Below, piece by piece: positions 45,703 through 54,525 of a stretch of DNA of 64,000 bases. The position numbers and the translations under genes were made by a program. Numbering within the stretch: position 1 is the first letter of the stretch; every line of letters starts with the position of its first letter. Below the pieces are notes generated by a model, which did not search any database, was not told the origin of the DNA, and saw only the letters and a program-made list of their open reading frames with translations. This DNA is from Peterkaempfera bronchialis (GTDB taxonomy: Bacteria; Actinomycetota; Actinomycetes; Streptomycetales; Streptomycetaceae), in assembly GCF_003258605.2 (NCBI RefSeq), contig NZ_CP031264.1:3224001-3288000 (forward strand). Direction: 5' to 3'.

Positions 45703-48468
45703 TCAGGGGCCTGCCGCCTCGTCGGGTGACTCGGCGTGGCCGAGGGCCAGCACGCTGCGGAGTTCGTCGCGGCCCGCCACCCCGGTCTTGCGGTAGACCC
45801 GGTACAGGTGGTTGTCGACGGTACGCACGGTGATGCCGAGCTGCCCCGCGATCTCCCGGCTGCTCGCCCCGGCGGCGGCAAGGCGGGCAATGTCGCGTTC
45901 GCGGTCGGTCAGCCCGGGCGTCCAGCAGGCGAGGACCGCAGGTGTCATGACGCCCTCGCACTCCCGGGTGAGCTGGTGGCAGCGGTCGGCGGCACGCTGG
46001 GCCGGCGCCGTACTCCCCCGCCGCGACCACAGCCGCGCCGCGTGCGCGGCGGCCTCGGCGGCGTGCAGGCGCATGCCGGCGGTCTCGAATGCGGTGCAGA
46101 CCCGCTCTGCGGCGTCGGCGTCGCGGGCGGCGACCGCAGCGGCGTGTTCGGCATAGATCCTGATGTGCGGGGCGTCGGTGACGGTGACGAGTTCCGCGAG
46201 CCGGTCGGCGACGGGCGGGCACTGGCCGAGGCGTACGGGAAGGTGCAGCAGCTCCGCCTCCCAGAGCAGGGTCCGCTGGTGCCGGGCGTCCTCGGCCACC
46301 CGCAGCGCGAGCCGCGCGGCGTCGCGGAGGCGCCCCTGAGCGGCCAGAATCCACGGCTGGGCCAGTTGGAAGGTAACGATGTGGAAGCACCGGTAGGACT
46401 CCACGCGGGCCAGATGCGCCCGGTCGAGCAACATCCGCGCCTTGGCCGCGTCGCCGGTCTGGGCCTCCACGACGGCCCACTCGCCGAGCAGCAGCGCCTG
46501 CTGGCCCCAGGTGGCGTCGTCCCGCAGTGTGGAGACCGCCTCCCGCATGTGCCGCTGGGCCGACCGCAGCCATCCCCGGCGGGCGGCGATCCTGCCGAGG
46601 TAGAACTGCCAGCCCCCCTGGCTGCCCACCCACGCCCGCTCCCGCGCCTGCCGGTACTGGGCGGCGGCGGTGGCGGCGGCCTCGTCCAGCCGCCCCGCGA
46701 ACGACTGGATGGTGGCCAGCCAGCTCATCAGGGCGGCGCCCAGCAGCGGCATATCGTCCTCGTCCGGCGGACCCGGCAGACCTGGCGGACCCGGCGGACC
46801 CGGCGGACCCGGCAGCACCGATTCGAGGATCGCCAGGGCGGCCTCCGTCCGCCCGTGGCAGAAGTGCTCCACGCACTCGGCGTAGCGCAGCCGCACCGTC
46901 GTCCGGGGGTCCGCCGGCACCTGCCGCCGCGCGAGGGCGGCGGCCTGCGCATACGCGGGCCAGTCGGCCTGCACCGCGAGCAGGACGGCCCGCACAGCCG
47001 CCAGCTCCGCCCGGGCGGCCTGGTCGGGCATGGCCTGTTCGGTACGGCGCAGCAGGTCCACGGCGTCGGCGGGTTGGTCGAGGGTCAGGTACAGGTTGGC
47101 TGCCCGCAGTTGCACCGAGCGCAGCTGATCGCGCTCGGGCAGGACGGTCCCGGGCAGGCCGCTGTGCACCTGCTCGGCCTCGATGCCCTGCCCGGTGTGA
47201 CCGAGCGCGACGGCCAGCGCGCGCCGGGCCGCCGGGCCGCCGCCGGCCTCGCACGCCGCCTGGGCCAGCCGCGCGGCGAGGGTGAAGTCCAGCGTGGCGA
47301 TGGCACGCTCGGCGGCGGAGAGCAGAAAGCGCGGATCGGTGCGGTCACCGGATTCCAGCCGCCAGTCGGCAACCCGCGCCAAGTCGTCGCGTCGGCGCAG
47401 TCCGGTGCGTTCGACCGCTTCGGCCAGGTCGCGGCAGTGGCGCCGCCGCCGGTGGGGTGGCATCGCCCGGCGCAGCACCTCCCCGTAGAGGGGGTGGGCC
47501 AGCCGGACCTGTGCGCGCCGGCCGTCCTGCTCGCCGACGACGAGGTCGCGGTGGTCGAGTTCGTCCAGGACGACGGGGCCGGTGAGCCGTTCCAGGACCA
47601 GGGCACCGAGCGGTTCCCCCAGCGCGAGCAGTTCGGCGGCACGCCGCACCGCCGGGGAGAGCCGCCCGATGCGCTGCTCCACCAGGTCGGCCAGGTGCGT
47701 ACTGAGCCGGAACGCCCCCTGCCAGCGCCAGACCTCCGCGACGACCGCCAGCGCCCCGGAGGCGAGGCCCGCTTCGACCAGTTGCTGCAACCAGAGCACA
47801 TTGCCGTCGCTGCCCTGCCACAGCCGGTGCGCGGTCGAGGTCTCCACCTGGCCGCGCAGCGCCCGTTCCAGCAGTCGGCCCACGGAGTCCGGGGCCAGCG
47901 GCGGCAGGTCGACCCTGGCTGCGTAGCCTCCGCGCAGCAGGGCCTCGACCGCGTCCGGCAACGGCACGCCGGAGCGCGCGGTGAGGACGATCCGGGCACC
48001 GCCGCGTACGGCCATGTGCAGCAGCAGTGCGGCTGAGCCGTCGTCGAGCAGGTGCGCGTCGTCCACGAAGAGGACCTGTTGCGCATCGCCCTGTGCGCCG
48101 CCGCCGGTGAGGAGCGCGTCGCCGAGGACGCGCAGCAGATTGGGGCGGCCCCCGGTGGTGGGCAGCGTCGCGGGCAGCAGGTGGGCGAGTGCGCCGAAGG
48201 GGATCCGGGCGGCGCTCTCGGTGGCCGACGCCGTCAGCACCCGTCCCCCGGAGGCGGGTGGGGTGGACAGCAGTTCGCGGGCCAGCCGGGTCTTGCCGAC
48301 CCCGGCGGGGCCGGAGATCAGCAGGGCGGGCCGGGCCGGGTCCACCAGCAGCGCCGCCAGCTCGGCCAAGGTTCCATCCCGGCCGGTGAACGGCCAGGAG
48401 CCGGGCGGCGGACCCGCCTCGCCTCCGCACCCCGCCGGTGGCGCGGCACTCCCTTCCTGCTCATGCAT
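45703..48468 (-). CDS. Large LuxR-family (LAL/MalT-like) ATPase regulator
   Basis: About 921 residues. Seen: STAND ATPase with ALLISGPAGVGKTRLARELL (Walker A, near 48) and QVLFVDDAHLLDDGSAALLL (Walker B, near 135), a long helical TPR-type middle, and a C-terminal LuxR HTH (LTDRERDIARLAAAGASSRE, IAGQLGITVRTVDNHLYRVY). Such regulators bind an effector and ATP and activate secondary-metabolism or transport genes. An odd insert of PGPPGPPGPPGLPGPP lies near residue 560. ATG 48468 (MHEQEG) was chosen; GTG 48495 adds 9 residues and is equally possible. Divergent from the secreted protein gene at 48723, a likely target. Confidence 0.85.
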   Translation of the reverse strand: MHEQEGSAAPPAGCGGEAGPPPGSWPFTGRDGTLAELAALLVDPARPALLISGPAGVGKTRLARELLSTPPASGGRVLTASATESAARIPFGALAHLLPATLPTTGGRPNLLRVLGDALLTGGGAQGDAQQVLFVDDAHLLDDGSAALLLHMAVRGGARIVLTARSGVPLPDAVEALLRGGYAARVDLPPLAPDSVGRLLERALRGQVETSTAHRLWQGSDGNVLWLQQLVEAGLASGALAVVAEVWRWQGAFRLSTHLADLVEQRIGRLSPAVRRAAELLALGEPLGALVLERLTGPVVLDELDHRDLVVGEQDGRRAQVRLAHPLYGEVLRRAMPPHRRRRHCRDLAEAVERTGLRRRDDLARVADWRLESGDRTDPRFLLSAAERAIATLDFTLAARLAQAACEAGGGPAARRALAVALGHTGQGIEAEQVHSGLPGTVLPERDQLRSVQLRAANLYLTLDQPADAVDLLRRTEQAMPDQAARAELAAVRAVLLAVQADWPAYAQAAALARRQVPADPRTTVRLRYAECVEHFCHGRTEAALAILESVLPGPPGPPGPPGLPGPPDEDDMPLLGAALMSWLATIQSFAGRLDEAAATAAAQYRQARERAWVGSQGGWQFYLGRIAARRGWLRSAQRHMREAVSTLRDDATWGQQALLLGEWAVVEAQTGDAAKARMLLDRAHLARVESYRCFHIVTFQLAQPWILAAQGRLRDAARLALRVAEDARHQRTLLWEAELLHLPVRLGQCPPVADRLAELVTVTDAPHIRIYAEHAAAVAARDADAAERVCTAFETAGMRLHAAEAAAHAARLWSRRGSTAPAQRAADRCHQLTRECEGVMTPAVLACWTPGLTDRERDIARLAAAGASSREIAGQLGITVRTVDNHLYRVYRKTGVAGRDELRSVLALGHAESPDEAAGP

Positions 48469-48722
48469 GGGCAGCCATCCCCCCAGATCAGCCACGCCCC
48501 CGGACCCCAGACCGGTGCCTGAGTATCGCAGTACTCACGACATGGCGCCATCACGCGGATACCTTTCTCACGGATTCCGTATGCGGCGCTTTTGGGAGGA
48601 GGCGCTAATTCCTCTTGCTGAATGCCGGAATCACCGCGATAACCGTTGACTCTTGCGCTGTTCCCCAGGCGCCGTGGCCGGTTTCGCCGGGCCGCGCGGA
48701 CCGGTCCAACCAAGGAGGGCGT

Positions 48723-49457
48723 ATGCGAGGCGGAAGAAGCATTGCGGAGAGGGCCGGTTCCCGGCCACTGCGGCGCGCGGCGGCCGTACTGATCGCCGCG
48801 GTGGCGCTGCTCACCGGGTTACTGGTGGCGGGCCCGTCGGCCTCGGCAGCCGACCTGCCGTACGGGCCGTACACATGCGCGGCGGGCTATGTGTGGCGGG
48901 AGGCGTACACGGGCGACCAAATCTGTGTGACGTCGGCGATCCGCACCCAGACCGCGACGGAGAACACGCTGGGCCCGTCGCGCAGGGAGCCCAACGGCGG
49001 TGCGTACGGCCCGGACACCTGCAAGCAGGGCTACGTCTGGCGCGCGACGCGGCCCTCGGACCACGTCTGCGTGCCCCCGGCCAGCCGCGACCAGGCCTAC
49101 AGCGACAACGCCAGCGCCCCCTACCGCCTGGTCGACCCGGGGGCGACGCCGCGCGGCGGAGTGTCCGTCACCACCTCGTACATCTACTCGACCGGCGGCT
49201 ACCTGTACGCCACCGGCAGCGGGCTGACGCCCAACGGCACGGTGCGGTTCTACGCGGTGCGGATCAACACGACCGGCCCGCTCTCGCTGAATTCACTCAC
49301 GGCCGACGCCAGTGGCCGCCTGACGGACTGGCAGCCCGTCGCGTTCCTCGCGTGCCGCACCGGGCTGACCGAACCCGCCATCATCGTGGTCCTGGACCAG
49401 GGGACGGGCCTGGTCACCACCGCCGGCACCACGGATGCCTTCCGGCACTGCGGCTGA
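48723..49457 (+). CDS. Secreted protein with two cysteine-rich repeats
   Basis: A 244-residue exported protein. The signal peptide has a basic n-region (LRRAAAVLIAAVALLTGLLV) with a likely cut after ASA. Two repeats follow: YGPYTCAAGYVWREAYTGDQ..CVTSAIR (50-80) and YGPDTCKQGYVWRATRPSDH..CVPPASR (95-125), each with a pair of cysteines and W-R. The rest (VSVTTSYIYSTGGYLYATGS) is beta-rich, with a second cysteine pair (FLACRTG, FRHCG). The ATG at 48723 has AAGGAGGG before it. It is divergent from the LAL regulator. The repeat is common in exported Streptomyces proteins; function unknown. Confidence 0.75.
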   Translation: MRGGRSIAERAGSRPLRRAAAVLIAAVALLTGLLVAGPSASAADLPYGPYTCAAGYVWREAYTGDQICVTSAIRTQTATENTLGPSRREPNGGAYGPDTCKQGYVWRATRPSDHVCVPPASRDQAYSDNASAPYRLVDPGATPRGGVSVTTSYIYSTGGYLYATGSGLTPNGTVRFYAVRINTTGPLSLNSLTADASGRLTDWQPVAFLACRTGLTEPAIIVVLDQGTGLVTTAGTTDAFRHCG

Positions 49458-49757
49458 GCGGGTACACCCGGCGCGCGCCGGGGCCGGGCACGGCACCGTC
49501 GGGGGCGTGCCCGGCCCCGGCCCGGTTCCGGCGCGCGCCGCCCGTTGCCGACCGCCGGGCGGTCCCGCGACCGGCCATGCCCGGGCAAGCGCCGGGCTGC
49601 GACGTCCGAGGTGACGCGGCGTAGCTCTGCCGGGCCCGCCCACCAGCACGCGGCCTGTTGCCTGCCGCGACGGGCACAGGGCCAAAGAACCCCAGCGCGA
49701 GACCACCCCCGCAAGCCGGCAAGCACCTTTGAGTGTCTTGCGCAGGAAGCGCGCGGT
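49458..49757. other. Intergenic stretch before CRISPR array 1
   Basis: Between the secreted protein stop and the trailer end of the array. A hairpin-like GC-rich block lies at about 49480-49540 (CCGGGGCCGGGCAC and GTGCCCGGCCCCGG). This can end the transcript of the secreted protein gene. No coding frame looks real. Confidence 0.5.
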
Positions 49758-50031
49758 GGGACCATCCCCGCAGGCGCGGGGAGCACGGCGCCGAGTACGG
49801 CGTAGCCGTCGCGGCGGAGGGGACCATCCCCGCAGGCGTGGGGAGCACTCGGCGGGGGCGAGCCGCAGCGGGAAGGTGGTGGGGCCATCCCCGCAGGCGC
49901 GGGGAGCACAGATCGACCCGCAGGACCGGGTAGCGAGTCTCGGGGCCATCCCCGCAGGCGCGGGGAGCACCAGGACCGGGCCCCGCGCGTGGACCACTGG
50001 TGGGGGCCATCCCCGCAGGCGCGGGGAGCAC
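49758..50031 (-). CRISPR. CRISPR array 1: 5 repeats, 4 spacers, type I-E
   Basis: 29-bp repeats end at 49786, 49848, 49909, 49970 and 50031; spacers are 33, 32, 32 and 32 bases. Read on the minus strand the repeat begins GTGCTCCCCGCGCCTGCGGG and ends GATGGCCCC (or GATGGTCCC in the two oldest copies), which gives the crRNA stem and 5' handle of type I-E. The older copies also carry a T for C in the stem (49839). The leader is at the right, so transcription is leftward, like the cas genes; the array starts about 515 bases past cas2. Confidence 0.95.
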
Positions 50032-50130
50032 ACTGATTGACCTGCGGGTTTGAGGCCCTTGGGCGCTCATTTCGATGACTTCTAAAGAAACCGTCATAAG
50101 ACGTGAACTACCGTTAATGTGCATAAATCG
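50032..50130 (-). promoter_or_regulatory. Leader of CRISPR array 1
   Basis: It starts ACTGATTGACCTGCGGGTTT right after the leader-proximal repeat and is AT-rich further on (TTCTAAAGAAACCGTCATAA). Nearly the same text follows array 2 (60917 on), including GATTGACCTGCG-like and TTTCGATGACTTCT. Promoter and integration signals for new spacers should be in it. Confidence 0.85.
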
Positions 50131-50249
50131 GTCAAGTCTTAGACGGCAATTATGCGAACCCACACCCACAAACCCATCGAGGGTCCAGCAGACACGGGAC
50201 GACACTGAGCGCGCAGGCCCGCCAGCCAGCGCCCAAGTATGTTGCGCCC

Positions 50250-50390
50250 ATGCCAGCCATCGACGTTCTCATCCGCTACACCGACCCCTGCTTCCGGTGC
50301 CTCCTCGCTGCAAGACTCGCCAGGGAACTCCACGGGTACACCCTCGTCGATCTCGCCGCCGGACCCGCCAGCAGCGGGGTCTTCCGGTGA
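50250..50390 (+). CDS. Possible 46-residue ORF with CxxC (glutaredoxin-like start)
   Basis: The frame reads MPAIDVLIRYTDPCFRCLLA, then ARLARELHGYTLVDLAAGPA and ends SGVFR. The Y-T-x-P-C-x2-C core followed by a helix and YTLVDL resembles the N-terminal half of glutaredoxin-like proteins, but it is too short for a full domain. No ribosome binding site is clear. It lies between the array 1 leader and cas2, running against the operon. It could be a fragment or chance; the rest of 50391-50546 holds nothing I recognise. Confidence 0.35.
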   Translation: MPAIDVLIRYTDPCFRCLLAARLARELHGYTLVDLAAGPASSGVFR

Positions 50391-50546
50391 AGGGGCCACC
50401 CTTCTTCTCCCGTCCCGTTGTTGCTCAGGGTCCCGCAGGAGCGCCGGGGGCACAGCGCAGGGTGCCCCGCCCCCCGTCGGGCGTGATGGCGTTGCGCTGC
50501 CTCTGCCGCGCCTGGGGTGCGGGGGAGGCAGCGCGGTCGGAGTGCA

Positions 50547-50897
50547 CTACCGGCTGCCGAAACGCCGGCGCTTGGAGGCGTTGCTCCAGCCGCGGGGAGG
50601 GGCGGAAGAGGCGGCGGGGGGCTTGTCGTGGGGGCGGCGGATGAGGGTGAGGCCTTCGTGGTCGACGGGGTGCCACTTGTGGTCGTGGGTCTCGAAGGCG
50701 TAGCCCTGTTCGGTGTTGGTGGTGTAGGTGAGGAGGGCGCGGCCCTGGTCGGCGTACTGCTTGACCTCGGACCAGAGGGCGTCGCGGATGCGGGCGGACG
50801 GGCTGCCGATGAAGACGCCCGGGGAGATCTCCAGGAGCCAGCGGGTGAGGAAGCCGCGCAGGCCGACGGGGCAGTGGGTGAGGACGATGACGGTCAC
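50547..50897 (-). CDS. cas2: CRISPR-associated endoribonuclease Cas2, type I-E
   Basis: Cas2 dimers join Cas1 to insert new spacers. The 116 residues have the ferredoxin-like core of Cas2e: MTVIVLTHCPVGLRGFLTRW, EISPGVFIGSPSARIRDALW and a TNTEQGYAFETHDHKWHPVD stretch near 60-80. The tail after 100 is basic (WSNASKRRRFGSR). The GTG start overlaps the cas1 stop (GTGA). Last gene of the cas operon. Confidence 0.95.
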   Translation of the reverse strand: MTVIVLTHCPVGLRGFLTRWLLEISPGVFIGSPSARIRDALWSEVKQYADQGRALLTYTTNTEQGYAFETHDHKWHPVDHEGLTLIRRPHDKPPAASSAPPRGWSNASKRRRFGSR

Positions 50898-51847
50898 CAG
50901 ATGACCTCGTCCGCGTAGTTGCGGCCCGAGGCGACTTCCATGCCTCGGTCGGACTGGAGCATCACGCGATCCGGGTACTCGGTCGCGCCGTCCTCGGTGG
51001 GCGCCTCCGGGAGCAGCAAGGACTTGATGTCGGCCACGCAGCGGTCCAGGAGCTTTGTACCGTTGATCACGTCACGCAGCGCGCGGCGGGTACGGGGGCC
51101 GATGTCCTCGTCGCCTTCGGCGGCGACGTCGAAGGCGAGCGGGATGCCGATGTCGGTCTTGTAGAAGTCGGCCACGTCCATGGCGAAGGACAGTTCGTGG
51201 CCCGAGTGGACGAAACCGAGTCCCGGCGTGCAGCCGAGGGCGGCGATCACGGCCTGCGCGATGCCGTACATGCACTGGCCGGCGGCGGTGATGGCCTGGT
51301 TGGGCGGGTCGCCGGCGGTGAAGTCGCCGGGGGTGAACTTCCGTCCGTGCCAGGGGACTCCCGTGCGGGCGGCCTGGGCGCGGTAGCAGTCCCTGACGTG
51401 GGTGCCTTCGTGGCCGAGGAGTTGCTGCCGGGTGAGTCCGGAGGGGTCCTCGTCGGGGAAGCGGAGGCGGTACATGGCGCGGGCGACGTCGAGTCGGCTG
51501 TTGCGGTTCGCCCACTTCACGGCCTGCGCTTCGACCAGGGCGGAGGAGCGGCTGAGGGAGCGGCCTCCGGCGTAGTAGCGCACCCCGTGTTCGCCGACCC
51601 AGACGACCCCCGCGCCGCACTCGCCGAGCACGCTCATCGCCTGGTGGGTGATGCGGGTGCCGGGGCCGAGCAGCAGGGTGCCGATGGTGGCGGAGGGGAT
51701 GTGCGTGGTGCCCTCCGCGTCTTCGGCGGTGATGGCGTTGGCATCCCGGTGGACGGTGCACCGCTCCAGGTAGACGAAGGAGAGGCGGTCTCCGACGCGG
51801 GTGAGCTGGCGCGGCGAGGACGCGGGGCGCCGGCCGACGGTGGTCAT
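50894..51847 (-). CDS. cas1: CRISPR-associated integrase Cas1, type I-E
   Basis: Cas1 cuts and joins new spacers into the leader-proximal repeat. The 317 residues match Cas1e. Seen: an N-terminal beta domain (1-90), LLGHEGTHVRDCYRAQAART near 140-160 with the metal-binding Glu, and GLGFVHSGHELSFAMDVADF near 215-235 with catalytic His and Asp. The ATG overlaps the cas6e stop (ATGA). Confidence 0.96.
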   Translation of the reverse strand: MTTVGRRPASSPRQLTRVGDRLSFVYLERCTVHRDANAITAEDAEGTTHIPSATIGTLLLGPGTRITHQAMSVLGECGAGVVWVGEHGVRYYAGGRSLSRSSALVEAQAVKWANRNSRLDVARAMYRLRFPDEDPSGLTRQQLLGHEGTHVRDCYRAQAARTGVPWHGRKFTPGDFTAGDPPNQAITAAGQCMYGIAQAVIAALGCTPGLGFVHSGHELSFAMDVADFYKTDIGIPLAFDVAAEGDEDIGPRTRRALRDVINGTKLLDRCVADIKSLLLPEAPTEDGATEYPDRVMLQSDRGMEVASGRNYADEVIW

Positions 51848-52572
51848 GGACCCACCGCCACCGGCGCTACCGCCACCGGCGCAAGGGTCATCAGACCGCA
51901 GCCGTATGCCTTCCCCTTGCCTAGCCCGGCGGTGAGCGTACGACGGAGCGCGTCGGGGTCGGTGACCCGCAGTCGTCCGTCGTAGGTGACCCGGGTCAGC
52001 TTCACGCCCAGGCGCTTGCCGCTGGAGCTGTCGGTCTTGCGGAAGGCCAGCTCGCGTTGGGAGTGCACAAGGAGCTCGTATCCCGCGCTTTCCAGGTCGC
52101 CGGGCTGGGCTGCGGGCCGGTCGAGGACGGCGAAGCCGCCGTGTTCCTGGCGTGCGAGCAGCCAGTCCGCCTGGTGGCGGGGGGTGATGTGCGCCGTGCG
52201 CTTGGTGGATTCGTCCGGGGTGCGGCGGATGCTGTGAACGGGGTTGGCACTCAGCCGGAACGCCCATGTCTCGCCGACCGCGAGCTTGGCGAGGAAGGGT
52301 CCATAGGGCGCGGTCTGCCAGCGGCCCGTTTCAGGCCAACCGGCCTGCTCGACGAGGTGGGTGAGGTCGGGCCGCTCCGGGCTGACGATAAACAGCAGCA
52401 CCTCGCCGTCTGCGGTGTTGTCGATGCGCCACAGCACCCGCGGGCCCTGGCCGGAGTGGGCGACCCGTTCCGCGAATGCCGCCATGACCGCAGCGTGCAG
52501 TGCCTGCGGTGAGGTGAGCAGGCGGCGCGCTCCCATTCGCGCGGTGTTGATCCGGAAGCGGGTCAGGTACAT
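51844..52572 (-). CDS. cas6e: crRNA-processing endonuclease Cas6e (CasE/Cse3)
   Basis: Cas6e cuts the pre-crRNA at the base of each repeat hairpin and stays in Cascade. The 242 residues start MYLTRFRINTARMGARRLLT, where R and H residues of the family are near 25-45 (SPQALHAAVMAAFAE), and end with KAYGCGLMTLAP, the glycine-rich loop near the C-terminus. The ATG at 52570-52572 lies 37 bases past the cas5 stop, the only gap in the operon. Confidence 0.92.
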   Translation of the reverse strand: MYLTRFRINTARMGARRLLTSPQALHAAVMAAFAERVAHSGQGPRVLWRIDNTADGEVLLFIVSPERPDLTHLVEQAGWPETGRWQTAPYGPFLAKLAVGETWAFRLSANPVHSIRRTPDESTKRTAHITPRHQADWLLARQEHGGFAVLDRPAAQPGDLESAGYELLVHSQRELAFRKTDSSSGKRLGVKLTRVTYDGRLRVTDPDALRRTLTAGLGKGKAYGCGLMTLAPVAVAPVAVGP

Positions 52573-52609
52573 CAGTCGCCTTCCTGCACATGCATGGTCG
52601 TCCTCCACA

Positions 52610-53332
52610 TCAGGCGTCACCCAGCGCAAGCATCGGGTCATGGTCCTGGACCGGTGGGCGGGGACGCTTCTCGGCGAGGGGGTTGGGCACGGTGACGCGG
52701 TGCGAGTGGACGCTGCGCAGTCCGTACCGGCGGTGCCCGGAGTCGAAGCTCAGCGGCTGGTCGCGCAGGGTGTCGCCGGGACCCTCGCCGGCCGGGAGTT
52801 CCTTGACCACTTCCAGTTCGACGCGTCTCTCCTTGCGCCGGCGAAGTTGCACCCGGTCGGACGCCTGCCACGGCTCCGTCCGCAGTGCGCCCAGAAGGTC
52901 CGTCTCCCGGTGTGTGTTCAGGTCGACCGGGCGCGAGGGCGGGCAGCAGCGCCGACCCAGGAACGGCAGGTAGTGCGGGGTCCGCACGGCCGCGTGCAGG
53001 TCGGCGATCAGGGCCTCGTCGCCCTCCACGGCGGCCACGAACACGGCGTCGGCGAGGTAGAAGCGTTCCGAGACGGGCATGGCCTTGCCCGTGTCACCGT
53101 GGTGTGCGGTCTGGAAGTCCCGTAGGCGCGTGCCGGGCTGGTCGATGCGGACGCCGAATGCCAGCGCGGCGAGGTCGGAGACATCTGCGACGCGGTCCCG
53201 GCCCTGGGCGGCGGCGAGCAGACCGAGCACGCCGCTCTTGGTCGGTACCCGTTCCGTCGTGCGCCGGGCGAAGCGGCCCGCCGAACCCCAGGACTGCAAA
53301 GGGCCGGCGAGGCGCAGGGTCAGCACGCTCAT
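52610..53332 (-). CDS. cas5e: Cascade subunit Cas5e (CasD)
   Basis: Cas5e holds the 5' handle of the crRNA. The 240 residues match the family: MSVLTLRLAGPLQSWGSAGR at the start, RTTERVPTKSGVLGLLAAAQ near 25-45 and a repeated beta pattern later (FLGRRCCPPSRPVDLNT). The ATG overlaps the cas7 stop (ATGA). Confidence 0.94.
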   Translation of the reverse strand: MSVLTLRLAGPLQSWGSAGRFARRTTERVPTKSGVLGLLAAAQGRDRVADVSDLAALAFGVRIDQPGTRLRDFQTAHHGDTGKAMPVSERFYLADAVFVAAVEGDEALIADLHAAVRTPHYLPFLGRRCCPPSRPVDLNTHRETDLLGALRTEPWQASDRVQLRRRKERRVELEVVKELPAGEGPGDTLRDQPLSFDSGHRRYGLRSVHSHRVTVPNPLAEKRPRPPVQDHDPMLALGDA

Positions 53333-54525
53333 GCCTTGCCGTTCAGCCTTTCGGTCACCGCGTCGCCGACGGAGTCGAGCAGTCCGCTCAGGGTCACCTC
53401 GGTGCCGAGCGCTCCGAGTCGTTCGGTGGCGGCGCCGACGCGTAGCACCCAGGCGGGATCCGCGGTGACCTCGTAGGCCCTCTCGATGTCGGAGACGTGG
53501 GCGACCAGTTGCTCGCTGGCTCCGTACAGATGACCGCCGACATCCTGCTTGGGCAGAACGGGCTCCTCGAACGCGGCGACAAAGCTGATCGGCCGGGCGG
53601 AGCGCAGAGTGACCACCACCGCCTCGGGGAGGGTGTGGTTGCCGAAGGTATTGACCTTGCCGGTCGGCATGGAGGAGATGAAGCCGTGCAGGAAGGCGCG
53701 GACCGCTCTGCGCACCGGTTCGGTCTTCGGCTCGTCCTCGCGCAGCCCGACGCCGAGGTTGTCGCGCAGCCGGTCGACATCGAGTGCCGCGTACCGGTAG
53801 AGGGTGGCGGAGTTGAAGTCGACGGTGCCGATCATGCCGGCGCCGGTCTCCTCCTCCTTTTCATTGCGGTCGTCCACGGCGGTGTAGTAGTCGGACTCGT
53901 TCTCGACCTGGTGGACGCTGATGGCGTGGGCGACCTGGGCGGCGGCGTCGACATTGATGTCGGCGGAGTCGGCGACCATCCGGCCGAAGAGAGCGACGTC
54001 CACGGAGTGCCGACTGTCGGCGATCTCCTTGGCACGCGCCTTGTTCTCCTTGTCCTTCAGGAACGCCTTGATGTCCTCGGCTCCGTCGATCGCGAGGGCG
54101 GCGAGTCCGTCGAGCTGGCGTGCGCTGAGGAACATCAGGTAGGAGGACTCCGGCGGCGGTTCCGGCTCGCCCTTCTTCTTGGCGCTCTCCGCCTTGCGCT
54201 TGGGCACCTCGATCTTCGATCCGGTGGCCGCCGCGATGGTCTCGGCCGCCAGCGCGAGGGCCTCGTCGCCGCTCAACGACGGTTCCTGCGCCGTGATCCG
54301 CTCGGCCAGCACCTCAGCGACCCGCCTGGTCCGGACGCCGAGGTCGGCCGGGTCAAGCAGATCCTGGAACGCTCGCCGGGTCGCCCGCTTCCACGCCTGG
54401 CTGGAGACCCGGGCACGCCGGACTCCGCCGTACACCGCGGTCTTCGGGCTGCCGGTGTCGTCGCGGTTCAGGTTGCTGGGCGGCACGGTCTGGAGGACGT
54501 GCACATCGATGATGGTGCGGCTCAC
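53329..54525 (-). CDS. cas7e: Cascade backbone subunit Cas7e (CasC/Cse4)
   Basis: Six copies of Cas7e coat the spacer part of the crRNA. The 398 residues begin MSRTIIDVHVLQTVPPSNLN, RDDTGSPKTAVYGGVRRARV, which is the family signature, with KVNTFGNHTLPEAVVVTLRS near 300. An insertion rich in Lys/Glu (KRKAESAKKKGEPEPPP, near 105-125) is longer than usual. The GTG overlaps the cse2 stop (GTGA). Confidence 0.95.
   Translation of the reverse strand: MSRTIIDVHVLQTVPPSNLNRDDTGSPKTAVYGGVRRARVSSQAWKRATRRAFQDLLDPADLGVRTRRVAEVLAERITAQEPSLSGDEALALAAETIAAATGSKIEVPKRKAESAKKKGEPEPPPESSYLMFLSARQLDGLAALAIDGAEDIKAFLKDKENKARAKEIADSRHSVDVALFGRMVADSADINVDAAAQVAHAISVHQVENESDYYTAVDDRNEKEEETGAGMIGTVDFNSATLYRYAALDVDRLRDNLGVGLREDEPKTEPVRRAVRAFLHGFISSMPTGKVNTFGNHTLPEAVVVTLRSARPISFVAAFEEPVLPKQDVGGHLYGASEQLVAHVSDIERAYEVTADPAWVLRVGAATERLGALGTEVTLSGLLDSVGDAVTERLNGKA

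Noticed and set aside
45736-48036. 766-codon plus-strand frame opposite the LAL regulator
   Set aside because: Antisense shadow; the minus strand has Walker A, Walker B and LuxR HTH.
49729-50040. Frames across the CRISPR arrays that encode repeated PQARGA or RRGEH motifs
   Set aside because: The repeated peptides come from the CRISPR repeats themselves; not genes.
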